Assembly (NCBI GenBank): GCA_003255025.1
Contig: QANY01002371.1
Coordinates: forward strand, 1,426,001 to 1,490,000
Source of the DNA: Datisca glomerata
Taxonomy: Eukaryota > Streptophyta > Magnoliopsida > Cucurbitales > Datiscaceae
Direction: 5' to 3'
Length of the DNA: 64,000 nt
The notes beneath the pieces are model-generated. The model did not search any database. It was not told the DNA's origin and saw nothing but the letters and a program-made list of their open reading frames with translations. The translations under genes were made by a program, and so were the position numbers. Below, one piece after another: positions 34,861-46,811 of the stretch (position 1 is its first letter; each line of letters begins with the position of its first letter).

Positions 34861-36810
34861 ATGGAGGAACAAACCATATTCTCCCCCATTGTTCCTAGGG
34901 TTAGGACCGAGCCTGAATTTAGGGAGTTTATGACCATTTACCAAAATGTGTTTCCTCATGATGTCCTCTGTTCCCAAGAGGAAAGTGGTGCATCAGGTGT
35001 TCCTTGTAGGCCCCCTTCAAAAATTACCATACACCCCATGTACATAGTTTATGTTTTAGATTTCTCATTTCGCCACTTTTCCAAGAATCCTTTCGTCATT
35101 ATTGTTTAGCCCATTTTCAATTCACCCCAAATTCATATAAGGTCTTTCTGTGCTTTGAAGCTATGAACAGACGATGTAACCTAGGTTTAGGTTTGACTGA
35201 GCTTCGACTCACTTTTATCATAAAATTCCAAAAGGAGAGTTACTACTTCTCTCCCAGATCGGACAATGAGGGACCATTCATTAGAGAGCTCCCTAAAGGG
35301 CATAAAGGATGGTAACGGGATGTTTTAAACATCAACGAGAATTGGAGCGGCGATGGCTGCTGGATGATTCCCCAAAGATGAGAAGTTTTCAGTAAGTCCC
35401 CCAGCCTGAGCTCCTTTTCCATTCTTTTTCTTTTGAACTTTTCTTTCTTTCTTTTTTTTTGAATGTTTCCGTTTACTGATATCTTGTTTCTTTGTGTGAT
35501 CCAGACAAGCGAGCCAACACAAAGCCATTTTTGACAAAGGGGCTTGTTGACGAGTAACAACCACTTTTTATTACCTAGAGAGGAGGTGGTATCAACTCTT
35601 TAATCCCATAAGGGAAGTCATCGCCATATTTGTGCCTAATCCCCTTCACCATCATCTATTGCTTCACTAGATTCTCTCCCTAGAGGTATTCTAATTCCCC
35701 GTTTTCATTCTGCATCTCCATGTTTCCCTACTATTTCAAGTTCTTCTGAGTCAACGAACTCCAAAGCTCAAGAAGAAGATTCAACTCCTCTCTAGAGAAG
35801 AACTCGAGAGACTACCCAAGAGATGACAAAGTGGCTTCGCACCATGCTGGGTGAAATTGGAGGGAGGAACGTATGTCCAAGAATGGATGCTTCTAGTTTA
35901 TCTCAAGCTCAACCTCATCCCGTAGTCCAGCGTGAAGACGATCTTGCTCGTTTTGCCACTCCTCCTCCATCTACTAACCGTGAAACCGCTCCCGTTGCTG
36001 ATCCTCAGGTAAATACTGAGGAGTTCATTCCTTGGAGGTTGAGACAGTTCACTGATGCACCTCATGTTCTAACGTCGGTGAACTTCCTGAATGATGCTCA
36101 AGCTGCCCACATAAATTTTTGCGGCATCATGTGTGATGCGGATACTCAAACTACCCACAACATGAACACAGGCAAGCTCATCATCTTATTAAGTCACGAC
36201 TTAATTCAGGTAAGTCTTTTTCTTCTTTGTTTTACTTTTTGTTTTTAAATTTTTTCGTTTCCCCATACTTGTTCATTTCTTCTTCTTTTTTTCAGGCCCT
36301 CATCCATCATAATATCATTTAGGAGTATAACATCATCCATGAACAGGCCATGATTGGTCTTTATGCAGAGCTTACTGAGAGTCACGGCCTAGTTGGACTC
36401 CAGGCTAAAATTGGGTAGCTGCAAAGGACTGAGGCTGAGCTACGAGAAATCGTGGAGAAACAAGCCCAAAAAGTAGTCGTTATGAAAGTGGAGAACTTCC
36501 AACTCAGGGAGTCTATGAAGGCGGCTGATCTCGCTAAAGTGTAGGCTGTGGAGGAGAACGAGAAAGAGGTGGAGGGGAGTTCTAGGTGAGCTTTGTTGAA
36601 CCTGAATAAGATTTTTATAGCTTGGGCTACAAAGATGGCTCAGCCAAAATTCCCCCTTGATAGCCCCTTTTTTATGAGCTTCCTGTCCTAGTTCCCGAGG
36701 CTAATACCGTTGAGGAGACTCTAGATGAAGTCAATGCTTCAACTGAGGATGTCGCTACCAATGTTCCTACTGAGGATGTTGCTGTTGATGAAACTATTAT
36801 TATCACTTAA
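34861..36810 (+). pseudogene. Antisense ORF of gypsy 1, Transposase_28-like, with apparent introns
   Basis: Opposite to gag-pol and downstream of it. From the ATG at 34861 an N-terminal part (EFREFMTIYQNVFPHD) leads, after a frame change near 35080, to LAHFQFTPNSYKVF and SYYFSPRSDNEGPFIREL, which resembles the plant putative gypsy-type transposon family (PF04195). Apparent introns: 35392-35504 and 36210-36295, each GT...AG with pyrimidine-rich 3' ends. After the second, a K/E/L-rich region with heptad-like spacing (LQRTEAELREIVEKQ) suggests a coiled coil. Stops break it now. That Tat-lineage gypsy elements can carry such antisense ORFs is known from the literature; the intron model is mine. 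Confidence 0.65.
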
Positions 36811-37512
36811 CGTTTTGTATCTTTTCTTTTTTACTTCAAATGTACTTCCCTTTTCATTAATGAAAAGAACTTTTCTTTCCTCCATGACTTAGTAGATTCT
36901 CTTCTTTATTTTTAATTGCAAAGCTTTTCCTACTGGGCTTTCCCTGCTAAAGTTCTTCAATGCATTTTTCTTCTGTTCATAAGGACTTGCACTCTTGATC
37001 TCAATTTCCTTTGGAGAATGACTACTCATTGTAGTATTTTCCATTCTCAAAGACTATAGATCTTTTTAGCTTCAGTTTCTTTTAGAGAATGGTTGCCCAT
37101 TGTAGTGCAGTCGAGGATAAGCTCATTGTAGAGCCATGACTCTAATTTCCATTTGCTATTTGTTGAAGGAGAGAGAGAGAGTTGACACCAAGAACTTTTA
37201 CGTGGAAAACCCTTAGGAAGCAGCCCTACAATATCCAAGGCCCACTACATAAACGACCACGGGCTTGCCACTGTGTTGAACTCTTTGGGTTCCATTTTAA
37301 CTACGAGGGTGAAGCGTTGGCATTTTCACAGCTTTTCACGAACTACTTGGCATATTGATACATCTTGGGCCAATAATACCCTACATTCAATATTTTATGT
37401 GCCAACAATCTTCCCCCAGTTTGATTTTCGCAATGCCTCATGAATTTTCATCAACATATATTGGGCCTCTTTCGTCTTTAGACGTTTTAGATATGGACAT
37501 GAAAAAGACCTT
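36811..37512. other. gypsy 1 non-coding segment with one arm of an inverted repeat
   Basis: 37030-37145 is one arm, whose reverse complement resembles 43105-43245 (tggctctacaatgagc, actgcactacaatgggcaa). 37160-37300 has a purine run followed by ttttacgtggaaaacccttagg and aaccacggg-like words typical of some plant LTR or leader regions. No gene seen. Confidence 0.4.
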
Positions 37513-37990
37513 TTATACAATAACTTCATTGATTAAAGAATACCTGACACTTTGCTGCTGAACTTTTCTTGCCAAATGTTTATCTTCAGGTAATTCTCCA
37601 TTTTCTAGATAATGGATTATGTCATCCTGCCAGCTAGGCTCCTCCTCGACTTCTATAGCCGCTACATTTTGCAACGAAAACTTTATACTTGGTTCTTTGA
37701 GAAATTTCATTGGCACATTCCTTTTTGAATGGGATTTGTAGTGATGATCTCAAGTTTGCCAATGCATCTACATGGCCGTTTTTAGCTCTTGGTATCTAGT
37801 GGATCTCATAGTTCTTCAGCAGACTCAATAGGTCTATAGTCTGTTATAAATATTCGGTCATCCTATGTATCCTTTCCTACAAATTCTCATGTTACCTGTT
37901 CACAAATAACATGGAATCATAAAAGATTTTTACTTCTATTACCTCAATCCCTAGCATTCTAAAATAACTGAAAACATAAGCAGACTGAGA
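37513..37990 (-). pseudogene. gypsy 1 RNase H C-terminal part and RNase H-integrase linker
   Basis: Minus strand. 37990-37740: AYVFSYFRMLGIE and VKIFYDSMLFVN match the RNase H segment with its D-S motif. 37716-37513: PSWQDDIIHYLENGELPEDKHLARK is the linker that precedes gypsy integrases (W-x-D-x-I-x-x-Y-L-x-x-G-x-L-P). Integrase itself is not found below 37500. Confidence 0.85.
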
Positions 37991-38539
37991 AGCTCTTCAA
38001 GGGGCCAGCTTGATTGCCAGTTACGACTTGGATACGTAGAAAAAAACTAACTTTCTCGAGCTATATAATTGTATGGATAGTATGTAGCTTTATTACTTGT
38101 TGGTTCAGTCACCCGCATCCTTACAGAGTTTAAGCTTTATCAAACTGATATGTCTTTCTACAGCTGGATGTTGAGCTTGCTAGCTCATTGCTAGCCCTTT
38201 TTAAAGTTTCCCAAGTTCCGTGGTGAATGGCTCATTCGGAAGGCAGTGATAAAGGCCTTTCTTCCATCTTGAGGCACATAGACCGCGCATTTGTCCCCCA
38301 TATCGCCTCTGGGTGGCACCATGATTTCCCTCATCCTCAATGAGATGAGGTACCTCATTGAGCAGGCGAAGCGTGTACTGGCAAGTTCTCAATCCATTTT
38401 GTAAGTCCACAAGACCTTTTCTTGTGTTTATAGAAGCGGTTGTCCCTGGAATGCACTTCATATTCAGATTACGATCTATAGATGTTCAACTGATCCCTCT
38501 AAACTGATTTGCTTGAATATGCCGCTTGAGTATGTACTC
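37991..38539. other. Edge of the insert in gypsy 1, unrecognised
   Basis: From about 38050 the gypsy frame is no longer readable. The 86-codon minus frame at 38201-38461 is unrecognised. The word tgagatgaggtacctcattgag near 38337-38360 is a local palindrome. Confidence 0.3.
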
Positions 38540-39070
38540 ATAGGTATGACAGCAACCACTCTCGACACTAGGCTGAGAGATCGATGGACCATTAAGAGAC
38601 TAGCCATGCAGTTCGTAATCTGTGGGGATAGAAAGGTCAACCTACAACAGAATGTTGAAATGTCTAGATGAAAGGGAGGCCAAAGAGATGATCATCTAGG
38701 TGCATGAAGAAGTATGAGGTCCACACATGAATGGGCACAGACTTGCCAAAAAAATACTTTGCCTAGGATATTACTTTTATACGATGGAGAGGGAAGCTTG
38801 TCTTGCTTTGTTCAGAGATGCCACAAAAGTGCATGCGAATTCGATCCACGCCTCGCCGATGGAGCTTCATAACCAAAACACACCATGTCCCTTTACTATA
38901 TATTGCCTAAATCTCATTAGAAGGTTAACCCGAAGGCATCCAATTGGACATGAATACATCTTGGTGTATATCAATTTTTTCACAAAGTGGAATAAAAACC
39001 TCCTAGACCACGATCACAGGGGACACGTCATAATTGTTCTGAAGAAGCAGCTCCACATTCATAAGCTTAG
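38540..39070 (+). pseudogene. Inverted gypsy integrase fragment
   Basis: Plus strand, opposite to gypsy 1. HRLAKKILCLGYYFYTMEREA is the integrase zinc-binding segment of gypsy elements, followed in the same frame by NSIHASPMELHNQNTPCPF and GHEYILVYINFFTKWNK, where the first catalytic Asp position reads N (usually D-Y-F-T-K-W). Frames upstream of 38727 are broken. Together with 42980-43225 it may be a second copy in inverted orientation, split by the mitochondrial-like insert. Confidence 0.8.
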
Positions 39071-39109
39071 GTCTGGAAAAGCCTGTTGTCCAAGCTATAA
39101 AGCACACCT

Positions 39110-42100
39110 ACCCTAAAGCTATAAGCGGGGTTTAGTCAAGTAAAGCAGAAGGCGACAGAAAGACAGAAGCAGAAGAGGCATATTTAGATAAGCAACGTCA
39201 GCTATGAGTTCACACCCCAACCAACAGCTACCTTTGCTAACCTTGCTTGACCTAAACTAAGGCACTCAGAAGGTCATATCTGTCTGGCTTCTATAGGAAG
39301 AGTTGTAAGACAAGAACTTCTAGCTACCGCTTGTCTGTTCTGAATATGCCACTGGTTTATCTTCCTTTTTGGTTATTGTTCTTATAGAGATTTTTTTCGA
39401 TGATCGAGATTTCTCATACGAGAGGATTTTTATGGTTTTCTTAGTTTGAAACAGTATATGAGCGGAGCGAGAGCGACTAGAGTTTACTTCAGAAATAGAG
39501 GTTTTTGATGTAGTTACACACGTTTTTACTTTTTTAATCAAGATTGGGTTAGTGTTTAGTGTACCCCTCGCTCCTTTTATCTTAGGCATCTAACTTGGAA
39601 TGTAATGCATTCATTTTTTTATCTTAGGCCCCGCTAACCTGAAGTGATTAGAAATATTCTTCTTTATCGATTATGATCGGTCATGGTATCCATAGCCTTT
39701 CTTTTTTTTTGGCCAAATCCGTCTTTCATTTTGCTTCCCCTGGTCGTCGAGCTTGATCGACTCGACTCTTTTATCTGCCTCCCGGCCTCTCACTTCATTT
39801 CATTCTTCTTATGTACCATCGCTTGAACGAAGACACCTGATTGGCCCGACTTTTCCAAATGCCCACCATCGGCCCTTCTCCTTTTCGGGTTTGGATTTTG
39901 CACATCGTTTCAGTCATCGTGGTTGACAAGGAAAAAAGAAATGGATGAATTTTTTTGGGAAAATGTAAAATAATACACCTAGTGAGACGAAAGCCAAAGG
40001 TGAGTCTCGTAGGTGGATGTATCGAGCTAAAATAAGATCACAGATTGACATCTTGATACACTAATTTACCATTATAATAAATAGAGTCAATGTGGACTCC
40101 TCCATGGGAAGAGTCGTTTCTTTCTTGCTTGATAAGGGGTCTTCCATTCACCAGTGCAAACTAAAAAGTGCTCTCTGAACTATGCTGGATAGTCACCCAT
40201 CACACGGCTCTCAAACCCAACCTGTGGTGGATCCCTAGAGACAAAGTAAAAATGCTTGATCCTTTACCCCATACTTTGATATGCTTCTCCCTGCTGATCA
40301 AGCAGCGACGCTGCTCGTGATAGGGTTAGTTTTTAGCCGATATCGTTTGCTTCGAATAATTAAAGTCCCTTTGGTTGGTTCGCTTAGGTGGTCTTCCCTT
40401 ATCTTCCCTAACATTCAGAGTTGTTCTGGTTTGAGAAAGGAGCACCGGCCGAGCGCTCTAAATGAATAAGAAATGGACAGTAGAGGGAAGGGAATCAATG
40501 ATTCTTATTCAACCGAGTTGAAGCTAGCAAGATGTCGATTACACACAGGGGGTTGGTAAGAAATGAAAGGCAATGCCCTCTAACCTAAGTAGGCTTACCA
40601 GCAAAGCAACTGGTACTTGATCGGGGGGGTCGGTTTCGGGCAACGCCCTTGCAGTAGGAAGAGACAGTTGTCATTTAAAAGGAAAAGCCCCTTGTATAGG
40701 GTTCCAAACCTGCACACCCTAATGAAAATGCCCTTTCTATGTTCTTAGTCTTAGTCAAGCCTAAAACGCTAACACGTCTTATATTATTATATAATTAGAA
40801 AAGAAATCTTACTAATAAAGTCAAGCGGGAACAAAGCCCTCGGATTTAAAAATCAAGTTTTGGGAAAGAATAATAGAAAGCACCATAGCCAGAAGAACAA
40901 AAGAACAAAGGAACTCATAATGTACCATCGTCTATAAGTTGCCCAATTACTTTCTTCCTTCGACTTCTTTAGCCATTTCGACATTTGTCGTATTACGTAG
41001 ATCTTGCTTCGTGGCAGAGCATTTGGCAATCACAGCGGCTGTCTGGGGACAGGTTAAGGTTAAGGTAAGGCTTCTCATGGGATTGGGTGAGGAAACCAGA
41101 AAGGGGCTCATAAACCGGGCGGGCTAGGTTGAGTCTTCCTACACGACGGGACGCCCGGCTCTAGACGAAGCTGCGAGGGTTACCACCACCTCCTCTCCCA
41201 AAAGACTTGAAGGTCTTCATAGTCATGTGAGGTAGAAAATATTCTCTAAAAAGAGACAGACTAGAGATGACAAAGGAAGGTATTCGGTTAAAAAAAGAGA
41301 ATGCAGTCAGAACAGCCAGCTTCAGCCCAAAATTGACTAGGGACAGAAGCTAAGAGGAAGAAAAAACAAGCAGTCTCCAATATATGGCGATTCTTACTAC
41401 GCTTGGAAACTCCATTCTACTGAGGAGTGTGGGGGCAGGATCCTTGGGAAAGCGTTTTGTAAGTGAAGTCAGTTGAAGCGAGTAGAGTTCAGAAGGCTGC
41501 GGAGATATATTCACCTCCAGAATCAGAAAGGAAAACCTGGATTTTAGTCAATTTTTTCATTGTCCAAGATTACATATACGGATGATCCTCCTTTCAATAA
41601 CAGAGGGGCAGGATGGGCTTCAGACAGAAGATCAAAAGGAGAAGTAGAAAGAGCATCTTTAATAAAGGAAGGGCTGAGTCTTTTCCCAGCTTGCAACCCA
41701 TACAAGTAGAAAGATAAATCTTAGGTACAGACCCCCAACATTCCAGTTGAAATAAAATATCTAAGCCTTAGGCTGCAGACATGTCCTAATCTACGATGCC
41801 AAAACAAAAAAAGGGAGTAGAGAGAACAAAACCAGACAGCAAAACAAGGTAAAAGACTGAGGTAAATAAAATTTCTCCAAAAAGAGAGCTTGCCAACTCT
41901 ACGGTCCTTCCGAATCCCCTTACTAATCCATAGGGCCTTTCACATGATCCTATACAAGATAGGAGGTAGGGTAGAAGTGAATATAGCATTTTTTTCAAGC
42001 CGGAAAGAAGATTCACTAAGAGAGCAGGAAGATGAAAAAGAGAAAAACATATTCGATGATAACGAGAGAGAGTACACAAACTAGCTAGAGGGAATTGTTC

Positions 42101-42420
42101 GGAGTTTGAAGTTTAAACAAGAAGGTTGCTGCTTCAGATGGAGAATGAAGAGAAGAAAGAAAGCTCGATCATTGACAAGGTTCAAAGAAAGGGTGGGCCA
42201 TTGATAAAGAATCGATTCTAAACCACAATGCTAGCAGATGGCGAGCCTAGACTTTTCTTTTCATTAATGAAACATTTATTATTAACCCATATAAAAAGGA
42301 TAAAAAATTAGGTTGCTGCTTCAAATTTAGGCCTTTGCCTCTTTGTTAAAAAAAGACGTGGGTGGGATTATGACTAGGGTGTCAGTTATAAAGGTTCTTA
42401 CAATGTTCGTTCAAATCAAG
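39110..42420. other. Mitochondrial-like DNA (NUMT) inside gypsy 1
   Basis: Composition changes sharply: less AT-rich, purine-rich runs and words such as gagcggagcgagagcg (39455 on), ggtcgtcgagcttgatcgactcgactc (39745 on, shown to 20 bases only as its start), ccgacttttccaaatgccc and cgggacgcccggctctagacg. These resemble plant mitochondrial intergenic DNA from memory; no mitochondrial gene was recognised. It includes a copia fragment (41370-41860), which plant mitochondrial genomes often contain. Boundaries are approximate. The call depends on style rather than on a gene match. Confidence 0.55.
41370..41860 (-). pseudogene. copia GAG-pre-integrase/integrase fragment in the mitochondrial-like block
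   Basis: Minus strand, right to left: FWHRRLGHVCSLRLRYFI (GAG-pre-integrase start), a weak C-x2-C region, then at 41480-41370 VFLSDSGGEYIS (integrase second Asp region) and SCPHTPQQNGVSKR, where the Glu of the usual Q-N-G-V-A-E-R motif is replaced. The order is as in copia pol. Frames are broken by stops. Confidence 0.8.
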
Positions 42421-42659
42421 CAGCATTAATTTTTTTTTGAACTTAAGGAGAGGAAGGAGGGATTTCTAAGAAGGGCTTTGGGACCTATGAACAGAAGAAT
42501 AGAACAAAGATGATTAAATGAAGAAGAATAAACGGGAGGCATCGAAGGAAGGATTGACGAACTACTTACTTGTGTTTGGTTAACTACTTTACTGACTTGG
42601 GGTTCTTTCTCGTAAGTGATATACCTACACCCTATAGGTACACTGACTCTTTCTATATA

Positions 42660-42830
42660 TAAACCCAAAAGAGATGGAATGTTCAAGTGTTTCTCCGAAT
42701 GGGATTTGCACCATTATTCCAGCGCTGGCCCCTTTGTTATTTGAGGCCCCATCAAGGAACAGTTTCCAGGATCCATTCTCTATTTCCATCTACATCCCTT
42801 TGCCTTTTTCCTCTTCACTGTGAGTCAAGT
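42660..42830 (-). pseudogene. Second copy of a gypsy 1 RNase H segment
   Basis: Near identical to 43290-43455 of gypsy 1 in the same orientation: shares agagatggaatg.tcaag, gtttctccgaa.ggg.tttgcacca and ccctttgttatt.gaggccccatcaa. On the minus strand both encode LFLDGASNNKG-type or LFVDGASNNKG-type RNase H start motifs. The duplicate lies about 630 bp from its partner. Confidence 0.85.
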
Positions 42831-42979
42831 TTTCTATAGAAGTCAGCTTACCAAAGAATTTTATGGAGTGAGATTCTGAGCTTCCTAAAGAAAGTTACAG
42901 CATATTACTTGCAAACTATTCAAAAGTGAAACTGATCCAAACTTTCAAGACAAAGTCTTTGGGTTTTGTAATGGAGACT

Positions 42980-43245
42980 CTCCTCACAACAAATCCAATG
43001 ATCCCATAGAAAAGGAAACGCAAGAAACTCTACCAATGAGCTCGTAGCGAAGGAAACAGAAGAAACTAAATCACTGAGCGCTTAGTGAATGAAACTTGGG
43101 CCATGGTTCTACAATGAACCTAAGTCCTTTGGAACGGACTGCACTACAATGGGAAGACGTTCTCCAAAGAAAATGAAATGGTTTTACAATGAGCCTAAGT
43201 CCATATGAACAGACTGTACTACAAGCTACAGCAGCATGCTGACTC
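42980..43245. repeat. Inverted-repeat arm and local repeats
   Basis: Contains two imperfect copies of tctacaatgaacctaagtcc (43111 and 43184) and tccaaagaaaatgaaatggt. The segment 43105-43245 is the inverted partner of 37030-37145. Confidence 0.6.
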
Positions 43246-44700
43246 ATGCTATCAATGCTTCATATTCTACCTTATTGTTTAATGCATTAAACACAAAAGA
43301 GATGGAATGCTCAAGAGTTTCTCCGAACGGGGTTTGCACCACTATTCCAGCACCGGTCCCTTTGTTATTCGAGGCCCCATCAACAAACAGTTTCTAGGAT
43401 CTGTTCTCTATTTTCGTTTACAGCCCTTTGCTTTCGTCCTCTTCACTGTGAGTGAAGTTTACTACAAAGTCATCCAATACTTTCCCTTTGATTGACGTTC
43501 TTGGCTTATAGTGTATTTCATATTGTAAAAGTTCAATTTCCCACTTTGCAATCCCTCTGCTTACCTCTGGTAAGTGTAACAGACTTTTGACGGGCAAGTC
43601 TGTTAACACCTTTATGCTGTGAGCTTGGAAGTAGGGTCTCAGTTTCTTTGCCACAACTATAACTACCAACACTAGTTTTTCCATCCTCTTACATCTGACT
43701 TCGGCAGCAAATAAAATCTTTCTCACTAAGTAAATAGGTTTATCCTTTCTGTCCTCCTCTCTGATTAAAATGGTACCTACTACTGTTTATGAAACCGCCA
43801 CGTACAGAAGCATCTCTTCACCGGGAAGTGGCTTCGAAAGTAATGGCGGAGTCATCAAATAATTTTTTATTTTCTTAAAGGAATCTTCGCATTCCTCATC
43901 CCAGCTGTCAACGAAATTCTTCCTGAGCTTCACAAAGAACGACTTGCACTTATCCGTTGACCTTGAAATAAATCTGTTTAAAGCCGTCAACTTTCCCATC
44001 AGCCTTTATACTTCTTTACAGGATTCAGGGGACTTCATCTCCATGATGGCCTTCACTTGGTCTAGGTTAACTTCAAATCCCACTGTGTCACTAGGTGCCC
44101 CATAAATTTTTCCATAGCCACTCTGAAAGTGCACTTCTTTAGGTTGATTTTTATGGAGCTTTTTTTAGGTTTGAAAAGGCTTCATCAAGATCTTTGATGT
44201 GATCTTGCCATTTACTGCTCTTAACCACAACATCATCCACATAAACTTCCATTGTCCTTCTGATTTTCTCACGAAAGTTCTTATTTATAAGCCTCTGATT
44301 AGTTGCACCTGCATTTTTCAAGCCAAAGGGTATTACTTTATTACAGAAAATACCTTGTTTAGTGACGAATAAAGTCTTTTTTTTATCAGGTTGAAACATT
44401 TTCACCTAATTGTATCCTGAATAGGCGTCCATAAAGCTTAGAGTTCATGTCTTGAGATTGCATCCACCATCTAGTCTATCCTTGGCAGTGGATAATCATC
44501 TTTTCAGCGTGTTTTATTCAGATCCGTGAAGTCAACATAGATCATCTATTTTTTGTTCTTATTTTTTACCATAACTACGTTTGCAAGCCATTCTAGGTAT
44601 TCTACCTCCTAGATGAAGTCACCCCTTAAAAGCTTATACACTTCCTCTTTTGTGCCGTTTCATTGGCTTGATGGCGGGATCTGCTTTTAACTTATGGCAT
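43225..44700 (-). pseudogene. gypsy 1 RT and N-terminal RNase H
   Basis: Minus strand. 44405-44151: MKMFQPDKKKTLFV, FGLKNAGATNQRLI (RT fingers/palm) and VYVDDVVVKSSKWQDHI with intact YVDD. 43999-43787: LTALNRFISRSTDKC and ECEDSFKKIKNYL (RT connection). 43726-43418: RPYFQAHSIKVLTDLP and KWEIELLQYEIHYKPR (RT-RNase H). Then the RNase H start VDGASNNKG and VEYEALIA, ending at about 43225 where the insert begins. Stops separate the segments. Confidence 0.9.
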
Positions 44701-44976
44701 ATTATTTATTCTGGAATACCTGGTATTTCTTGTGAAATACTCGTAAAGATGTCTCCATTCTTCCTAAAAAAAGTCCTTCAACCTCTCATTTTCTGCTTCT
44801 TCAAGATGGGGCCCGATGTTGGTTGTCTTTTGAGTTCCTTCCTCAAGGTAGACAAGTTTAGTGACTTCTCCCGCTTCATACATTGGGTATGACGAACCAT
44901 TAAGCCCATCCTCCATTGATTACTATTGTTCTGTTGCCTTAGCCTTTTGGTTGTCTGGCTTCTTTTCAGTTGCAGT

Positions 44977-45575
44977 TCATCTGGCAGACTCTAGTATCAT
45001 TATAATGTAAATGCGAGTAACGGCTTGATCTCCCTTTATCATCTTTATCCCTTCTGGGGATGAACATATCAATACTTGATAATATGTGGATGAAACGACC
45101 CTTATTTTGTGTAACCACGTCCTTCCAAAGATTGCATTGTATGGGGATGGAGTGTCCAGAACTATAAACTCCGTCAAATGATTGAATGGCTTAACATTCA
45201 CCGAGGGAATTATTCAGAGTAGTTTATCATCCCGTTAAAAACTATCAACACTTGCGAAGGACCTTGCAATTTTTGATCACCCATGTACATTTTTCCAATT
45301 GTCAATTGATGTAAGATGTTGACGGCACTCCCGTCATCGATCAACACCCTTCTGAGTAGGCAGTTCCCGACTTGAATTGTTATGACCAAAGTGTCATTGT
45401 GTTGTCCGTTGTGCTCCTCCAAATCTAATTCATCGAAGGTCAATGACAGATTCTCATTGTCACTCGATGAACTCCCTTTCTCCCAATGTCCTTCTAGTGT
45501 GGGATTTTTGCAGTACGCCTTCCTTTCTTTCCTAGTGGTTCCTTTTTTCTCACTCAACGTGATTATGGTATCCAC
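44977..45575 (-). pseudogene. gypsy 1 aspartic protease region
   Basis: 45575-45210: LVITIQVGNCLLRRVLIDDGSAVNIL, shown to its key part, contains the active-site box, here D-D-G-S instead of the more usual D-x-G-S/T of this clade. 45201-44977: FIVLDTPSPYNAIFGRTWLH is the C-terminal flap-proximal segment of the same domain. A stop separates the two. Confidence 0.85.
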
Positions 45576-46758
45576 AATCTTGAGCGGTTGCTTCCCTTCG
45601 TCATGAAATTCCTTTTTTGTTTCTCACTTTGCCTATCCTTCTAGACATATTGTTAAAGGTACCCGTCCTTGACGAGTTCATCAATATAATCCATGAGTTG
45701 GAAGTAATCTTTTGTATAGTGCCCATAACTTTTGTGAAAGGAACAGTACTTGTCCTTGTCCCTGTAGCTTGGCTTTTTCGTCAACGGGGCTAGTCTCTTC
45801 AATCATGGCTTATTCTTGATCACCTCAAGAGTTTGATTCAAAGGCACAGTGAGAGGTGTGTAGACTTTATCCCTAGGATGAATTCTGTCTGCTAATCTTC
45901 CCCAGCTTTCAGTCTTTTCCTATTTACTCTCTTCTCATCCATCATTTCTTTATAACCTTCATATTATCTTCTTTCCTATACTGGAATTATGGTCTCATTT
46001 CCGCTGCTCTTTTGTCCTATGTTCTATCAGCTTCATCATGCTCTTCTTTTCTTCTTCCAACATGATATAAGTTTATGCACGTCGGAATGTTTCCGCCATG
46101 GAAAGCTCTTTCACCTTTGAAAAATCTTTAAAGATGGGAGAATTTGGGTTCAACCCTCGTCTAGAAGCCAAAATTGCCCCTCGATTGTCACAACTTTCTA
46201 CCTTTGACATTTCATCATTGAATATGTCTGTGTACTCGCGTAAAGATTCACCTTTCTTAATGGAAGACTGTTCTAGGAAGACCAAAGACATGGTGGTGAA
46301 GTCAGTGAATGAATGAGAAAGGAGTGAGTGGTACCATTTTGTGGCGCTCCCATCTAAACTAGTGGAAAACCGTCTGCACATTAGCTCATCTTCGTGTTGG
46401 TACAACGCCATCACTTGTTTGAATCGCCTGAGGTGGTCCACTGGATCAGACTTCCTTTCATAGAATTTACCCGCCTGACATCTTGTCCTTTTGGTTCTGA
46501 ACGATTTTCTCATTATTCATTGTTTGTTCATTGGCTTACTTATGCACGTGTTTTTGCCAGTTCTCATTGCATTGCATTAGTTTTATCTTAGACCGTCTGC
46601 CACGCGTTGTGCAGTGTTTCACTGTTACACCACTTCATCTCCTACATTCCCATCAGAATGGTTTGGAGCATCTCTGCTGGTGGTGTAGGTTAATGAACGT
46701 GATCATTTTAATTTTCGTTCTCCTCATTGAGGGCAGCGTTTGATCTAGTTCTGGGCAT
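45576..46758 (-). pseudogene. gypsy 1 gag
   Basis: Starts at the ATG at 46758 (MPRTRSNAALNEENEN then a stop). The Retrotrans_gag core is open at 46513-46073: YERKSDPVDHLRRFKQVMALY, DELMCRRFSTSLDGSATKWYHSL and a K-K-G-E-S-L-R-E-Y motif. The order and motifs are those of plant gypsy gag. Downstream to 45576 similarity is fragmentary. Confidence 0.85.
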
Positions 46759-46791
46759 TTTTTGAAGGGATTTCTTGAGCTTTCTCTCACC

Positions 46792-46808
46792 CTCAATGAA
46801 AGCACCAA
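46792..46808 (-). other. gypsy 1 primer-binding-site-like sequence
   Basis: The minus strand reads TTGGTGCTTTCATTGAG directly after the 5' LTR, a sequence seen in this position in plant gypsy elements. The tRNA is not assigned with confidence. Confidence 0.5.
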
Positions 46809-46811
46809 AAT

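Noticed and set aside
39320..39589. 89-codon minus frame in the mitochondrial-like block
   Set aside because: Basic, S/K/T-rich and unlike any protein I recognise; no start context or partner gene, so not listed as a gene.
40600..40640. Possible mitochondrial tRNA gene
   Set aside because: No cloverleaf could be folded by eye around the ggtcggtttcgggc region.
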